Below, one piece after another: positions 15,320 through 23,998 of a DNA stretch of 29,723 nucleotides. The stretch is from positions 1-29,723 of the forward strand of contig DAONJL010000030.1 of assembly GCA_035405645.1 (NCBI GenBank), read 5' to 3'. Source of the DNA: DAONJL01 sp035405645 [NCBI: bacterium]. GTDB taxonomy: Bacteria; JAGOBX01; DAONJL01. A model generated the notes under the pieces. It searched no databases. It was not told the origin of the DNA and was given only the letters and a program-made list of their open reading frames with translations. The first letter of the stretch is position 1. Every line of letters begins with the position of its first letter. The translations under genes and the position numbers were made by a program.

Positions 15320-17587
15320 TTATTTTTTATTTGCAAAAGCAAATAAAGCCTGACCTGCTGCAATGCCACCATCATTTGCTGGTATATCATTATGAAATAT
15401 CAAATATTTTTCTAAATTATTAATCTTAAAAATTTGTTTTATATATTTAATTAATAATTGATTTTGAAAAACACCGCCACTAAAACCAACTTTTTTTATT
15501 TTATATTTTTTACTTAATATTCTATAACAATCAAAAATAATATTTACAAGCGTCCAATGAAAATTTGTCGAAATATTACTTGCTTTTTCATCATTCAAAA
15601 TTTCAATTAAAATATTTTCAATTAATTTACGAACTTTTATTATCAGCATTTCATTTTCAAAACTAATTTCATATTTATAAATTCTTTTTTTTATTTTTTC
15701 ATTTGCTAATGCTTCAAATTCAATTGGCAATTGTCCTGAATATGTTGATTTATTATTCACTCCGCATATATATGCTATAAAATCAAATAATCGCCCTATA
15801 CTTGATGTCAATAAATATTTTTTTCTTTTTAATTCATTCATAATAAAACTTTCTAAATTTTTATTTTTATTTTTTAAAAAACTTAAATGATTAAACAAAT
15901 ATGATAAATAACAAATTGCAATTCTGATTGGTTCTTTTATTGCTAATTCTGGTGTTACAAGAGGTAAATATTCTAAATGGCCAACTCTTTTATATTTATA
16001 AGCATTTCCTAATAAAATTTCCCCGCCCCAGATATTACCATCATCACCAAAACCTGTTCCATCAAAAGTAAAACATAAAATTGGTTCATTATAATTCAAA
16101 TTTCTATCAACAAATAAAGAAAGCAAATGTGCATAATGATGTTGAACATATATTTTTCGAACATTAAATTGTGCAGCATATTTTGAGTTTAGATAATCAG
16201 GATGTTTATCTGCTACGATTATATCAGGTTTTATTTCATATATTTGAAAATATTTTTGAATATTATTTTTAAAAGATTGAAATGTTTCATAATTTTTTAA
16301 ATCACCTATATGATGACTTAAAATTAATTCATTCTTTTTTACAATTGCAAATGTATTTTTTTCTTCTGCACCAACTGCTAAAATGTCTACTGAATTTTCA
16401 CCATTTAATAAAAATGGTTGTGGCACATATCCTCTACTTCGTCTGATAATAATCTTATTATTATTTAAATAACTAACAACTGAATCATCACAATTTAGAA
16501 ATATTTCTCTATTATTTAATAAAAAATAATCAACTACATTTTTTAATTTATTCTTTACTTCATCATTATCGCAAATTATTGGTTCTTCTGAAATATTTCC
16601 ACTTGTCATTATTAATGGTTGTTTTACTTCTTTTAGTAATAAATAATGCAAAGGAGTATAAGGCAACATAAAACCAATCGTATTCAAATTCTGAAAAATA
16701 TATCTTGATAAATTAGTATTTACTTTTCTTTTTAAGACAACAATAGGTGCAGCACTTGATTTTAATAATTCAATTTGCTCTTTATTTACATAAGCATATT
16801 TTTTTATTGTTGTAATATTTTCTGCCATTAATGCTAAAGGTTTATCTTCTCTTATCTTTCTTTTTCTTAATTTAAGAACTATATTATCATCAAAAGGTAA
16901 TGCAGCAATATGAAAACCACCTATTCCTTTTATAGCAACAATTTTTTTTTCTAAAATTTTTTTTGCAATAAATTTTATCTTTTCATAATCATCTTGTAAT
17001 TTGATTATTTTAAAATTATGATTAAGTAAAATTAAATGAGGACCACATTCTTTGCAGCAATTTGTCTGACTATGAAATCTTCTATTTTCTGGCGATTCAT
17101 ATTCTTCTTTGCAGTTTTTACACATTTTAAAAACAGACATTGTAGTATTTTCTCTATCAAAAGGAATATTATTAGTAATAGTAAATCGTGGACCGCAATC
17201 AACACAATTAGTAAAAGGATAATTTTTTCGCTGTGCTTGTTTAATTAAATCTTTTTTACATTTTTCACACAATGCCGAATCAGATGGAATAAAAGTATTT
17301 TTATAACCAAATTTATTACTATTTATAATTTTAAAATCTTTATATTTCTTTAATTTTGCTTTGATTTTTTTAATATTAAAAATTTTTGCGCGGGGCGGAA
17401 GATTGGATATAATGTATTTTTCAAATTTAATTATAGAATCTTCATTTCCTTCAACTTCTATAATCACGCCTTGCACATCATTATAAACAATTCCAAATAA
17501 CTTATGTTTAATTGCAGCATTAAAAATAAAAGGTCTAAAACCAACACCTTGCACAATTCCATTAATAATAAATTTATAAGACACCAT
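15320..17587 (-). CDS. hypF: Carbamoyltransferase HypF ([NiFe] hydrogenase maturation)
   Basis: Uses carbamoyl phosphate and ATP to build the thiocarboxamide on HypE that becomes the CN ligands of [NiFe] hydrogenase. The 755-aa protein has all parts in order: acylphosphatase (VQGVGFRPF with R18, then YNDVQG with N36), two zinc-finger units (CEKC/CVDC and CKNC/CKEC), YrdC-like domain (AIKGIGGFH, RKIREDKPLALM, MLPYTPLH, TSGNISEEP) and Kae1-like domain (QHHYAHL, FDGTGFGDDGNIWGGE, GFSGGVFQN). Length is standard. ATG at 17585-17587 begins the acylphosphatase; an upstream extension to 17653 would overlap the capD-like gene and adds non-conserved residues. No hypA-E or hydrogenase gene is nearby, so this is an orphan in a polysaccharide/house-keeping operon. 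Identity is secure. Confidence 0.93.
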   Translation of the reverse strand: MVSYKFIINGIVQGVGFRPFIFNAAIKHKLFGIVYNDVQGVIIEVEGNEDSIIKFEKYIISNLPPRAKIFNIKKIKAKLKKYKDFKIINSNKFGYKNTFIPSDSALCEKCKKDLIKQAQRKNYPFTNCVDCGPRFTITNNIPFDRENTTMSVFKMCKNCKEEYESPENRRFHSQTNCCKECGPHLILLNHNFKIIKLQDDYEKIKFIAKKILEKKIVAIKGIGGFHIAALPFDDNIVLKLRKRKIREDKPLALMAENITTIKKYAYVNKEQIELLKSSAAPIVVLKRKVNTNLSRYIFQNLNTIGFMLPYTPLHYLLLKEVKQPLIMTSGNISEEPIICDNDEVKNKLKNVVDYFLLNNREIFLNCDDSVVSYLNNNKIIIRRSRGYVPQPFLLNGENSVDILAVGAEEKNTFAIVKKNELILSHHIGDLKNYETFQSFKNNIQKYFQIYEIKPDIIVADKHPDYLNSKYAAQFNVRKIYVQHHYAHLLSLFVDRNLNYNEPILCFTFDGTGFGDDGNIWGGEILLGNAYKYKRVGHLEYLPLVTPELAIKEPIRIAICYLSYLFNHLSFLKNKNKNLESFIMNELKRKKYLLTSSIGRLFDFIAYICGVNNKSTYSGQLPIEFEALANEKIKKRIYKYEISFENEMLIIKVRKLIENILIEILNDEKASNISTNFHWTLVNIIFDCYRILSKKYKIKKVGFSGGVFQNQLLIKYIKQIFKINNLEKYLIFHNDIPANDGGIAAGQALFAFANKK

Positions 17588-17615
17588 ACTAATTAGTGAT
17601 TTTAATTTATTCTTC

Positions 17616-19025
17616 TTATTTAAGTAAAATAGATGGTTTAAATGTTTTATCAATTTCTTGCATTATTTTGTATATATTTGAAATTTCCTCTTTTTTAGCA
17701 GCATTTAATAATCTCTTTATATTTTGCTCAAAATTCTCAGGAATTTCAGAATTTTGTTTTGCAATAAATATTTTATTATATTTTGTTGCTTTAACTTTAT
17801 CACTATCAGTTAAATATTCTTCAAATAGTTTTTCACCAGGACGAAGACCAGTAAAAACAATTTCAATATTCTTTTTGATTTCTGGTGCAAATAAATTGAT
17901 TAGATTTTTTGCTAATTCAACTATTTTTATTGGTTCACCCATATCAAGAACAAATATTTCATTTTTTTTACCTAACCATATACATTGAATAATAAGTTGA
18001 ACCGCTTCATTAATAGTCATAAAATAACGAATAATATCTGGATGTGTTACAGTAATAGGACCACCTTTCTTAATCTGATTAATAAATGTTGGAACAACAC
18101 TACCACGGGAAGATAAGACATTGCCAAATCGAATTGAATTAAAAATAATCGATTTATTTTTTTTAGCAAAATTAAGTAATAATAATTCACAAATTCTTTT
18201 CGAACAACCCATAACATTAACAGGATTTACTGCTTTATCAGAAGAAATCAAAACAAATTTTTTTATTTTATATTTTACTGAAACATTTAATAAATTTAAA
18301 GTTCCCAGAATATTATTTTTTACTGCTTCTGATGGATTTTCTTCCATTAAAGGAACATGCTTATATGCCGCAGCATGCACAACAATATCAGGATTATATT
18401 TTTTAAATATATAATATAATTTTTCAACATCGAGAATTGTTGCAATAATTGGTTTAAAATTAATAAAATTATTTTCTTTAAACCATTCTGTTACATAAAA
18501 TAATTCAGATTCATTCTGGTCAATTCCAATAATATTTTTTATTTTTAATTGTCCAATTTTTTTTGTTAATTCAGAACCAATCGAACCAGCACAACCAGTG
18601 ATTAAAATTGTTTTATTTTGGAAATAATTTGAAATATGTGACAAATCTAAATTAACAACTTCACGACCAAGTAAATCTTCTGGTTCAACTTTTCTTATTT
18701 GTTCAAACTTAACATCACCAGAAATAATTTCAAATATACCAGGCACAATTTTTATTTCAGCAGAAGTATGTTGTGCATAAGAAAGAATACGGCGAATTAC
18801 ATCACCTTTAGCAGAAGGAATCGCAATTATGATAAGATTAATATTAAATTTTTTTACAATATTTTCAATATCTTCTGTTTTGCCAAGAATAAATTTTCCT
18901 TTTTTAAAATCATCTACAAATCCAACAAATTTATAATTCAAATCTTTATGCTTTTTAATTTCATGATAAACCATTTTACCTGCAACACCAGCACCAACTA
19001 TTAATACTCGTTCAGTTTTTTTCAT
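17616..19025 (-). CDS. CapD/PglF-type nucleotide-sugar 4,6-dehydratase lacking the membrane domain
   Basis: 469 aa with two Rossmann units. The N-terminal one is CoA-binding-like (VGAGVAG at 10-16), and the catalytic SDR has TGCAGSIG (143-150), HAAAYKHVPLMEENP, SSDKAVNPVNVMGCSK (S262, D263, K264, M272, K276), RFGNVLSSRGSV and RPGEKLFEE. Met replaces the catalytic Tyr, as is usual for WbpM/PglF-type retaining dehydratases that convert UDP-GlcNAc or UDP-sugars to 4-keto-6-deoxy forms for surface polysaccharides. Typical members (~600 aa) begin with four membrane helices; these are absent here. The start (ATG at 19023-19025) lies inside the end of the upstream membrane-anchored gene, a 14-nt overlap. 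It is distinct from the Tyr-containing PseB-like enzyme near 3 kb. Confidence 0.88.
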   Translation of the reverse strand: MKKTERVLIVGAGVAGKMVYHEIKKHKDLNYKFVGFVDDFKKGKFILGKTEDIENIVKKFNINLIIIAIPSAKGDVIRRILSYAQHTSAEIKIVPGIFEIISGDVKFEQIRKVEPEDLLGREVVNLDLSHISNYFQNKTILITGCAGSIGSELTKKIGQLKIKNIIGIDQNESELFYVTEWFKENNFINFKPIIATILDVEKLYYIFKKYNPDIVVHAAAYKHVPLMEENPSEAVKNNILGTLNLLNVSVKYKIKKFVLISSDKAVNPVNVMGCSKRICELLLLNFAKKNKSIIFNSIRFGNVLSSRGSVVPTFINQIKKGGPITVTHPDIIRYFMTINEAVQLIIQCIWLGKKNEIFVLDMGEPIKIVELAKNLINLFAPEIKKNIEIVFTGLRPGEKLFEEYLTDSDKVKATKYNKIFIAKQNSEIPENFEQNIKRLLNAAKKEEISNIYKIMQEIDKTFKPSILLK

Positions 19026-19428
19026 CTTTCTTTTTTTCCTTTCGCAAATCTAATAATAATTTAATTTCACCCTGTGGCATATCTAATATTTTTGATATTT
19101 CATTTATTTGAAATCCAAAATTATTTAATCTCATCACCTTACCTTCTATGGGTTCGTCTGAATTCTTAATTATTTCTAATGTCTTAATAATATATGTAAA
19201 GCGTTCAATAAGTTTATCAGCACCAAAAATGATTTTATTTAATGCCTCTGTTTTTTCTTCGAGTATTAGAAGGTTATTTGATATGACATTATTCAATTCA
19301 TTTAATAATTTTTTATATTCGTCTAATTTTTGAAAGTCGAGTTCTTTTTGTCTTTTATTTTTTTTTATCAAGACAAAAAGGAAAAGAAAAAAATTTATAA
19401 TTATTAAAAACTTCCAAAAAAAATTCAT
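19012..19428 (-). CDS. Small membrane-anchored coiled-coil/HTH protein (DUF6115-like)
   Basis: 138 aa: an N-terminal membrane helix (residues 4-21), a basic KKNKRQK cytoplasmic edge, a predicted coiled coil (about 28-95), and a short C-terminal helix-turn-helix-like unit (FGFQINEISKILDMPQGEIKLLLDL, given here as FGFQINEISKIL followed by DMPQGEIKLLLDL). The C-terminal unit resembles DUF6115/DUF2802-type domains of small membrane proteins that often accompany flagellar or surface genes; this is recalled, not searched. It overlaps the CapD-like gene by 14 nt and follows the foldase by 5 nt. It may tether or regulate a neighbour, but the function is unknown. Confidence 0.65.
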   Translation of the reverse strand: MNFFWKFLIIINFFLFLFVLIKKNKRQKELDFQKLDEYKKLLNELNNVISNNLLILEEKTEALNKIIFGADKLIERFTYIIKTLEIIKNSDEPIEGKVMRLNNFGFQINEISKILDMPQGEIKLLLDLRKEKKKDEKN

Positions 19429-19433
19429 AATTA

Positions 19434-20345
19434 TTAAATATTATCAAGTATATCATAATTTATTGTGATTGAATATTTATTCCATAACTCAAGATACAAT
19501 TTTTGTTCACCAGCTATTGATTTGATTTGAAATAATCTTTCTTTTATTTCATTTAACTCTTCCTTACTTATTGACTTTTCATCAATTCTCTCTTTTTTAT
19601 TTAATTTAATAATAGTAAAACCATATTTTGTTGGAACAATAGAACTAATACCATTTTCATCAAGTTCAATTAATTCTTTTTCAACATCAGTTTGTAAATC
19701 ACCTAATTTAATAAAACCTAAATTACCACCTTCTTTAGCTTTAGGTCCTTCTGAAAATTCAATTGCTAATTCTTCAAAATTTTTTTTATTAACTTTCAAA
19801 TCTTCAATGATTTGTTTTGCTTTATCATAATCTTTAACTAAAATCAAACTAACATCATATCTGAATAATGCCTCTCTATCAGTGACAACAATCTTACTTA
19901 AAACTTTCATATTGAATAATTGCTGTTTTATCATTAAATCTTTTATTGATTCTTTTAATTCTTTTTTAAAATCATCATACGACATTCCTTCTTTTAATAA
20001 CTCATCAATTAATTTATTTTCTCCTCCTGCTCGTTCAATAATATTTCTTAATTCTTGATTTGCATTTTCTTCAATTGCATTTTCTGGTATTTCTATTTTT
20101 AGTTCTTCTGCTTCTACTTTTAATAATTTATCTTTTATTAAATCAACAATTAACTGACGATTTAATCTTTGTTTTAAATCATTTTCAGAAATAGTTGTCC
20201 ATCCTAATTTCTCATAAGCATCAAGAACCTCTGATTTTAAAATAGGCTTATTATGAACAATAGCAACAACTACATCTTCAATAGAAGCAAAAGAAAATAA
20301 TGAAAATAAAAAGATAAAAAATGAAACAAAAAAATATTTTTGCAT
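19434..20345 (-). CDS. SurA/PpiC-type periplasmic peptidyl-prolyl isomerase
   Basis: 303 aa. A signal peptide (about residues 1-20, ending near FASIEDVV) leads into a SurA-like N-terminal chaperone domain (IVHNKPILKSEV, then RLNRQLIVDLIKDKLL). A parvulin rotamase domain follows (about 165-255: SLILVKDYDKAKQI, FSEGPKAKEGGNLGFI, PTKYGFTIIKL), then a C-terminal helix. SurA assists outer-membrane protein folding in the periplasm, supporting a diderm cell plan. Shorter than E. coli SurA, with a single parvulin domain, as is common outside Proteobacteria. Gap to RNase G is 11 nt, and to the next gene 5 nt, so it is co-transcribed. Confidence 0.87.
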   Translation of the reverse strand: MQKYFFVSFFIFLFSLFSFASIEDVVVAIVHNKPILKSEVLDAYEKLGWTTISENDLKQRLNRQLIVDLIKDKLLKVEAEELKIEIPENAIEENANQELRNIIERAGGENKLIDELLKEGMSYDDFKKELKESIKDLMIKQQLFNMKVLSKIVVTDREALFRYDVSLILVKDYDKAKQIIEDLKVNKKNFEELAIEFSEGPKAKEGGNLGFIKLGDLQTDVEKELIELDENGISSIVPTKYGFTIIKLNKKERIDEKSISKEELNEIKERLFQIKSIAGEQKLYLELWNKYSITINYDILDNI

Positions 20346-20356
20346 AATTCACACCT

Positions 20357-21853
20357 TCATTTTAATTCATATTTTATTATAAATTCATCATCTTTCAATT
20401 TTTCATCAACAAAAAATTGAATAGAATTTTTTAAATTCTTTTTTTCTAGATTTGCAACAAATTCTGTTTCTGATAAATATTTATTAAAAGTAGGACTAAC
20501 AAAAATTGAAAAATTTTTTCTACCAAAATATTTCACATTTTCATCTAAAATTTTTTCAATATCAAATAAAACCCATTTAAAACTCTTTATTTTACCATTA
20601 CCCTGACAATGTGGGCATTCTTCAAACAGCAATTCTCTTAAACTTTTACCCTGTCTTTTTCTTGTTAATTCAATAAGCCCAAAAGAAGTGTATCCTGAAA
20701 CAATTGTTTTTACTCTATCCTTTTTTAACTCTTCATTAAATTCTTTTAATACAATTGCTTTATGTTCTTCATTTTGCATATCAATGAAATCAATTACAAT
20801 AATACCACATAAATTTCGTAATCTAATCTGTCTTACAATCTCTTTAATTGCAAATAAATTAGTATTAAATACTGTTTCTTCAAGTGAAACTTTTTCAATA
20901 TACTTGCCAGAATTTATATCAATTGTGCTTAAGGCTTCTGTTTCATCAATTATTAAATAAGAACCATTTTTAAGCCAGATTTTACGGCGTAATGCTTTTT
21001 CTATATCTTTCTCAATTTTATATTTTTCAAATAATGGCATATCGCCATTATAAAGTTCAAGAAAAATTTGCATATCAGGATAATTTGTTTTTATATAATT
21101 TTTTATGTAATTATATTCCTGTTCTGAATCAATAATAATTTTATTCACATTTTCATTATACATATCTCTAATAACTCTTGTAATTAAATTACTATCTTTA
21201 TAAATTAAATATGGAGCACGACGATTTATATTCTTTTTAATTAATGTCTCCCAATTTTTAACTAATTGTTCCATTTCTTTTACTATTTCATTTTCTGAAA
21301 CTCCTTCTGCCTGTGTCCTTATAATAAAACCACCTTTTGACTTTTTGCTTTGTTTAACTATATTTAATAATTTTGCAATTTCAGCAGAATTTTCAATGCG
21401 ATGTGAGATACCAATATGTTCAATTTGAGGTAAATAAACAAGATATTTACCAGGAAAAGTGCATTTCATAGTTAATTGTGGTCCTTTATTTTTATATGGT
21501 TCTTTAATTACTTGCACTAATACTTCCTGACCTATGGTTAATAACAAAGTAATATCTTTATTATATCTATTTAATTCTTCCTGTTTAATGTTATTAGTAA
21601 AAATACTATAAAATTCACTATCTGGTATAACTTCATTAATATGTAAAAAAGCATTCATTTCAATACCAATATCAATAAAAGCAGCTTGAATAGCAGGTAA
21701 AATATTTTTCACTATACCTAAATAAATATTGCCAACCAATCGCTGTGTATCATTCTGTTCAATATAGTATTCTACCACTTTACTGCTTTCTAATAAAGCC
21801 ACACGAGCATATTGATTATTTACATTTATTAATATTAAATCGTCCTTTTTCAT
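20357..21853 (-). CDS. rng: Ribonuclease E/G family protein (RNase G type)
   Basis: 498 aa, close to RNase G length. It has an S1-like RNA-binding segment (about 38-130, GNIYLGIVKNILPAIQAAF and FLHINEV), an RNase H-like and 5'-sensor region (FIIRTQAEG at 176-184), catalytic carboxylates in STIDINSGKY (D312) and IVIDFIDM (D355), the ELTRKRQGKSL segment, and the zinc-link CPHCQG (C413, C416). It endonucleolytically processes rRNA and mRNA in the cytoplasm. It has no long C-terminal scaffold, so it is not full RNase E. First gene of an eight-gene minus-strand operon, with a promoter at 21892-21920. ATG at 21851-21853. Confidence 0.93.
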   Translation of the reverse strand: MKKDDLILINVNNQYARVALLESSKVVEYYIEQNDTQRLVGNIYLGIVKNILPAIQAAFIDIGIEMNAFLHINEVIPDSEFYSIFTNNIKQEELNRYNKDITLLLTIGQEVLVQVIKEPYKNKGPQLTMKCTFPGKYLVYLPQIEHIGISHRIENSAEIAKLLNIVKQSKKSKGGFIIRTQAEGVSENEIVKEMEQLVKNWETLIKKNINRRAPYLIYKDSNLITRVIRDMYNENVNKIIIDSEQEYNYIKNYIKTNYPDMQIFLELYNGDMPLFEKYKIEKDIEKALRRKIWLKNGSYLIIDETEALSTIDINSGKYIEKVSLEETVFNTNLFAIKEIVRQIRLRNLCGIIVIDFIDMQNEEHKAIVLKEFNEELKKDRVKTIVSGYTSFGLIELTRKRQGKSLRELLFEECPHCQGNGKIKSFKWVLFDIEKILDENVKYFGRKNFSIFVSPTFNKYLSETEFVANLEKKNLKNSIQFFVDEKLKDDEFIIKYELK

Positions 21854-21878
21854 CTTAAAATTTTTTTTAAAAAAAGAT

Positions 21879-21906
21879 TTGATAATTTTTAATTTTATTA
21901 TATAAC
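21879..21906 (+). promoter_or_regulatory. Predicted promoter of the ftsX operon
   Basis: TTGATA (21879-21884) and TATAAC (21901-21906), 16-nt spacer, about 40 nt before the ATG at 21947. It interleaves with the oppositely directed rng promoter. Confidence 0.45.
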
Positions 21907-21920
21907 TAATTAAAAGTCAA
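21892..21920 (-). promoter_or_regulatory. Predicted promoter of the rng operon
   Basis: On the minus strand, TTGACT (21915-21920) and TAAAAT (21892-21897) are separated by 17 nt. The start codon follows about 40 nt downstream at 21853. Confidence 0.5.
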
Positions 21921-21946
21921 TTTTAATTAATAAAAAGTTTGGAAAA

Positions 21947-22795
21947 ATGAATTATCATCGAATAAAATTTGATTATATAAATCTTTCATTATTAAAAATT
22001 TATACATTTTCTTTTTTTATTTTTGTATTATTTTTCATAATAAATTTTTTATTTTACCAATATCTTGAAAAAATAGAAGAAAATGCTTCAATCATTGTAA
22101 TTTTAAAAAAAGAAATAAAAAATGAAGATATACCAAAAATTCAACATCAAATAAAAAATATTAAATTTGTTCGTGACATTATTTATTTTTCTTCAGAAGA
22201 AATATTAGATAATCTTTTGAATGAATTTTCTGAATTAAATCAAATAGTAATTAATTTATCAGAGAATCCATTAAAACCATATATAAAAATTTTTATAAAA
22301 AGTTTTAATAAAGATAAATACAATTATGTTGAAAACAAACTTAAACAGATAGATTTAATAGAAAAAATAATTTATGAAAAAGAGATTGTTAAGCAAATAG
22401 ATAATTACATAAATTTTTTAAAAATATTTTTATTTGTAATCATAGTAATTATCATTTGCTTTATTTTGTTTATAGGAATAAATACATTTGATTCAGTTTT
22501 AAAAAACAAAATAGAAGATATAAAAACACAAATACTTTTAGGAGCATCAAAATATTTTATTAAAAAGCAGATTTATTTTCTTTCGATTATTAATGCAATA
22601 ATCTCAGCGTTTTTAAATTTTCTTATTTTATTTCTAATTAATATTTTCATTATTGGCAAAATAAAAGAATTAAAATTTATAAATTTAAAACAATTTTTAT
22701 TTAATCCCGAATGGATAATAAAATATTTAATAATCAGTATAATTTTTGGCTGGCTTTGTGCATTTATAAATAGTCAGCAAATAAAATATAAATGA
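21947..22795 (+). CDS. ftsX: Cell-division permease FtsX
   Basis: 282 aa with FtsX topology: a membrane helix (about 18-40), an extracytoplasmic domain (41-150, including EENASIIVILKKEI), then three further helices (about 155-180, 207-238, 253-275) with the cytoplasmic FDSVLKNKIEDIKTQILLGAS loop (FDSVLKNKIEDI, then KTQILLGAS) typical of the family. FtsX with the ATPase FtsE activates periplasmic wall-hydrolase regulators at the septum. FtsE, usually immediately upstream, is absent here; the neighbour is the divergent rng. The next gene is the EnvC-like partner, overlapping by 4 nt (ATGA), which supports the call. The ribosome site is weak (GGAA). Confidence 0.83.
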   Translation: MNYHRIKFDYINLSLLKIYTFSFFIFVLFFIINFLFYQYLEKIEENASIIVILKKEIKNEDIPKIQHQIKNIKFVRDIIYFSSEEILDNLLNEFSELNQIVINLSENPLKPYIKIFIKSFNKDKYNYVENKLKQIDLIEKIIYEKEIVKQIDNYINFLKIFLFVIIVIIICFILFIGINTFDSVLKNKIEDIKTQILLGASKYFIKKQIYFLSIINAIISAFLNFLILFLINIFIIGKIKELKFINLKQFLFNPEWIIKYLIISIIFGWLCAFINSQQIKYK

Positions 22796-23997
22796 AGAAA
22801 ATTTATTTAAATTTTGTAATATTATTTATTTTTACATTGATTTTAAATGCTGATAAAACACTCGAAGATAAATTAAAAAAATTACAAAATGAATTAAAAG
22901 AAAGTAAGCAGAAAAAAGAAGAAATATTTAAAAAAATTTATGAAAAGGAATTACAAAGCCAAAAATTAAAATCAGAAGAAAATAAATTATTAAAAACAAT
23001 AAGTGAATTAGATAAAAAAATTTATAAAACAAAAAGAAATATAGAAGAAATCCAATTAAAATTAGAAATCACAAAAACAAATATTGAATTATTAGAAAAA
23101 GATATAGCAAATAAAAATATAGAAATTGAAGAGCGAAAAAAATTATTAATGAAAAATTTATTAAATACTTATGACTATATTTTACAAAACGATCGAATAA
23201 AAAAAATTTACCTTTATTTAATGACTGATGAATTAACAGATATAGGCAAAAAAACATTTTATTTAAATGAAATATCATTTAGTGAAAATAATATAATAAA
23301 TTTAGTCAAAGATGAGAAAACACGAATAACAATAAAGAAAAATGAATTAGAAGAACAAAACAAAATATATGAAGAAAATAATAGATTATTAACGATAGAA
23401 TTAAACAATTTAACAAAAGCAAAAAACGAAAAAAATAAATTTTTAAAAGAAATAAATTTAAGTAGGGAGAAAACATTACAATTAATAAAAGAATTAAAAG
23501 AACAGGATAGAATGCTAACAAAAATACTTGATGAATTAACAGTTAGGATGAAAGAAACAGAAGAACAAATAATATTAAGCAAAAGTAATTTTTTAAAAAG
23601 GAAAGGGAAATTACCATATCCAATAAAAAATCCAGTAATAGAAAAAAATTTTGGTGTGAATAAACTTGACAAATTTGATAATATTAAAGTATTAAATAAT
23701 GGAATTGATTTTAGAGTAAATAAAGAAAGTGAAATATATGCAATTAGTAATGGTAAAATATTATTTGCAGATTATTTTGAAGGATATGGTTATATGGTAA
23801 TAATTGACCATGGAGGTGGCTATCGTTCGATTTATTCCAATCTCGATGAAATAACAGTTAAATATGATGAAGAAGTTTTAGCACTTTCTTTAATTGGAAA
23901 AATAATAGCAGATAAAAATGAACCAAAAATATTTCATTTTGAAATAAGAGAAGGAAGTAAAGCATTAAATCCTAATGAATGGTTAAAGAGGAGGTAG
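22792..23997 (+). CDS. envC: EnvC-like murein hydrolase activator (coiled coil plus degenerate LytM/M23 domain)
   Basis: 401 aa: signal peptide (1-20), a long coiled coil (about 22-265) rich in Lys/Glu, and a C-terminal LytM fold (about 272-398). The M23 zinc ligands are largely lost. The HxGxD motif reads NNGID (His replaced by N302, D306 kept), the YxHL position reads YSNL (N350), and the HxH pair reads IFH (I380, H382 kept). This matches EnvC, which is catalytically inactive and switches on amidases when FtsEX pulls on it. The 4-nt overlap with ftsX and the following ctpA fit a division-wall unit. Which amidase it activates is not visible in the window. Confidence 0.87.
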   Translation: MKKIYLNFVILFIFTLILNADKTLEDKLKKLQNELKESKQKKEEIFKKIYEKELQSQKLKSEENKLLKTISELDKKIYKTKRNIEEIQLKLEITKTNIELLEKDIANKNIEIEERKKLLMKNLLNTYDYILQNDRIKKIYLYLMTDELTDIGKKTFYLNEISFSENNIINLVKDEKTRITIKKNELEEQNKIYEENNRLLTIELNNLTKAKNEKNKFLKEINLSREKTLQLIKELKEQDRMLTKILDELTVRMKETEEQIILSKSNFLKRKGKLPYPIKNPVIEKNFGVNKLDKFDNIKVLNNGIDFRVNKESEIYAISNGKILFADYFEGYGYMVIIDHGGGYRSIYSNLDEITVKYDEEVLALSLIGKIIADKNEPKIFHFEIREGSKALNPNEWLKRR

Positions 23998-23998
23998 T

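Noticed and set aside
15320-17653. Longer HypF frame starting at 17653
   Set aside because: The added 22 residues precede the acylphosphatase start and overlap the upstream gene. The ATG at 17587 begins exactly at the conserved domain.
23259-23672. 137-codon minus-strand frame with many Phe and Ser
   Set aside because: Mirror image of the EnvC coiled-coil codons (AAA/GAA). No start signal, and it runs against a confidently called gene.
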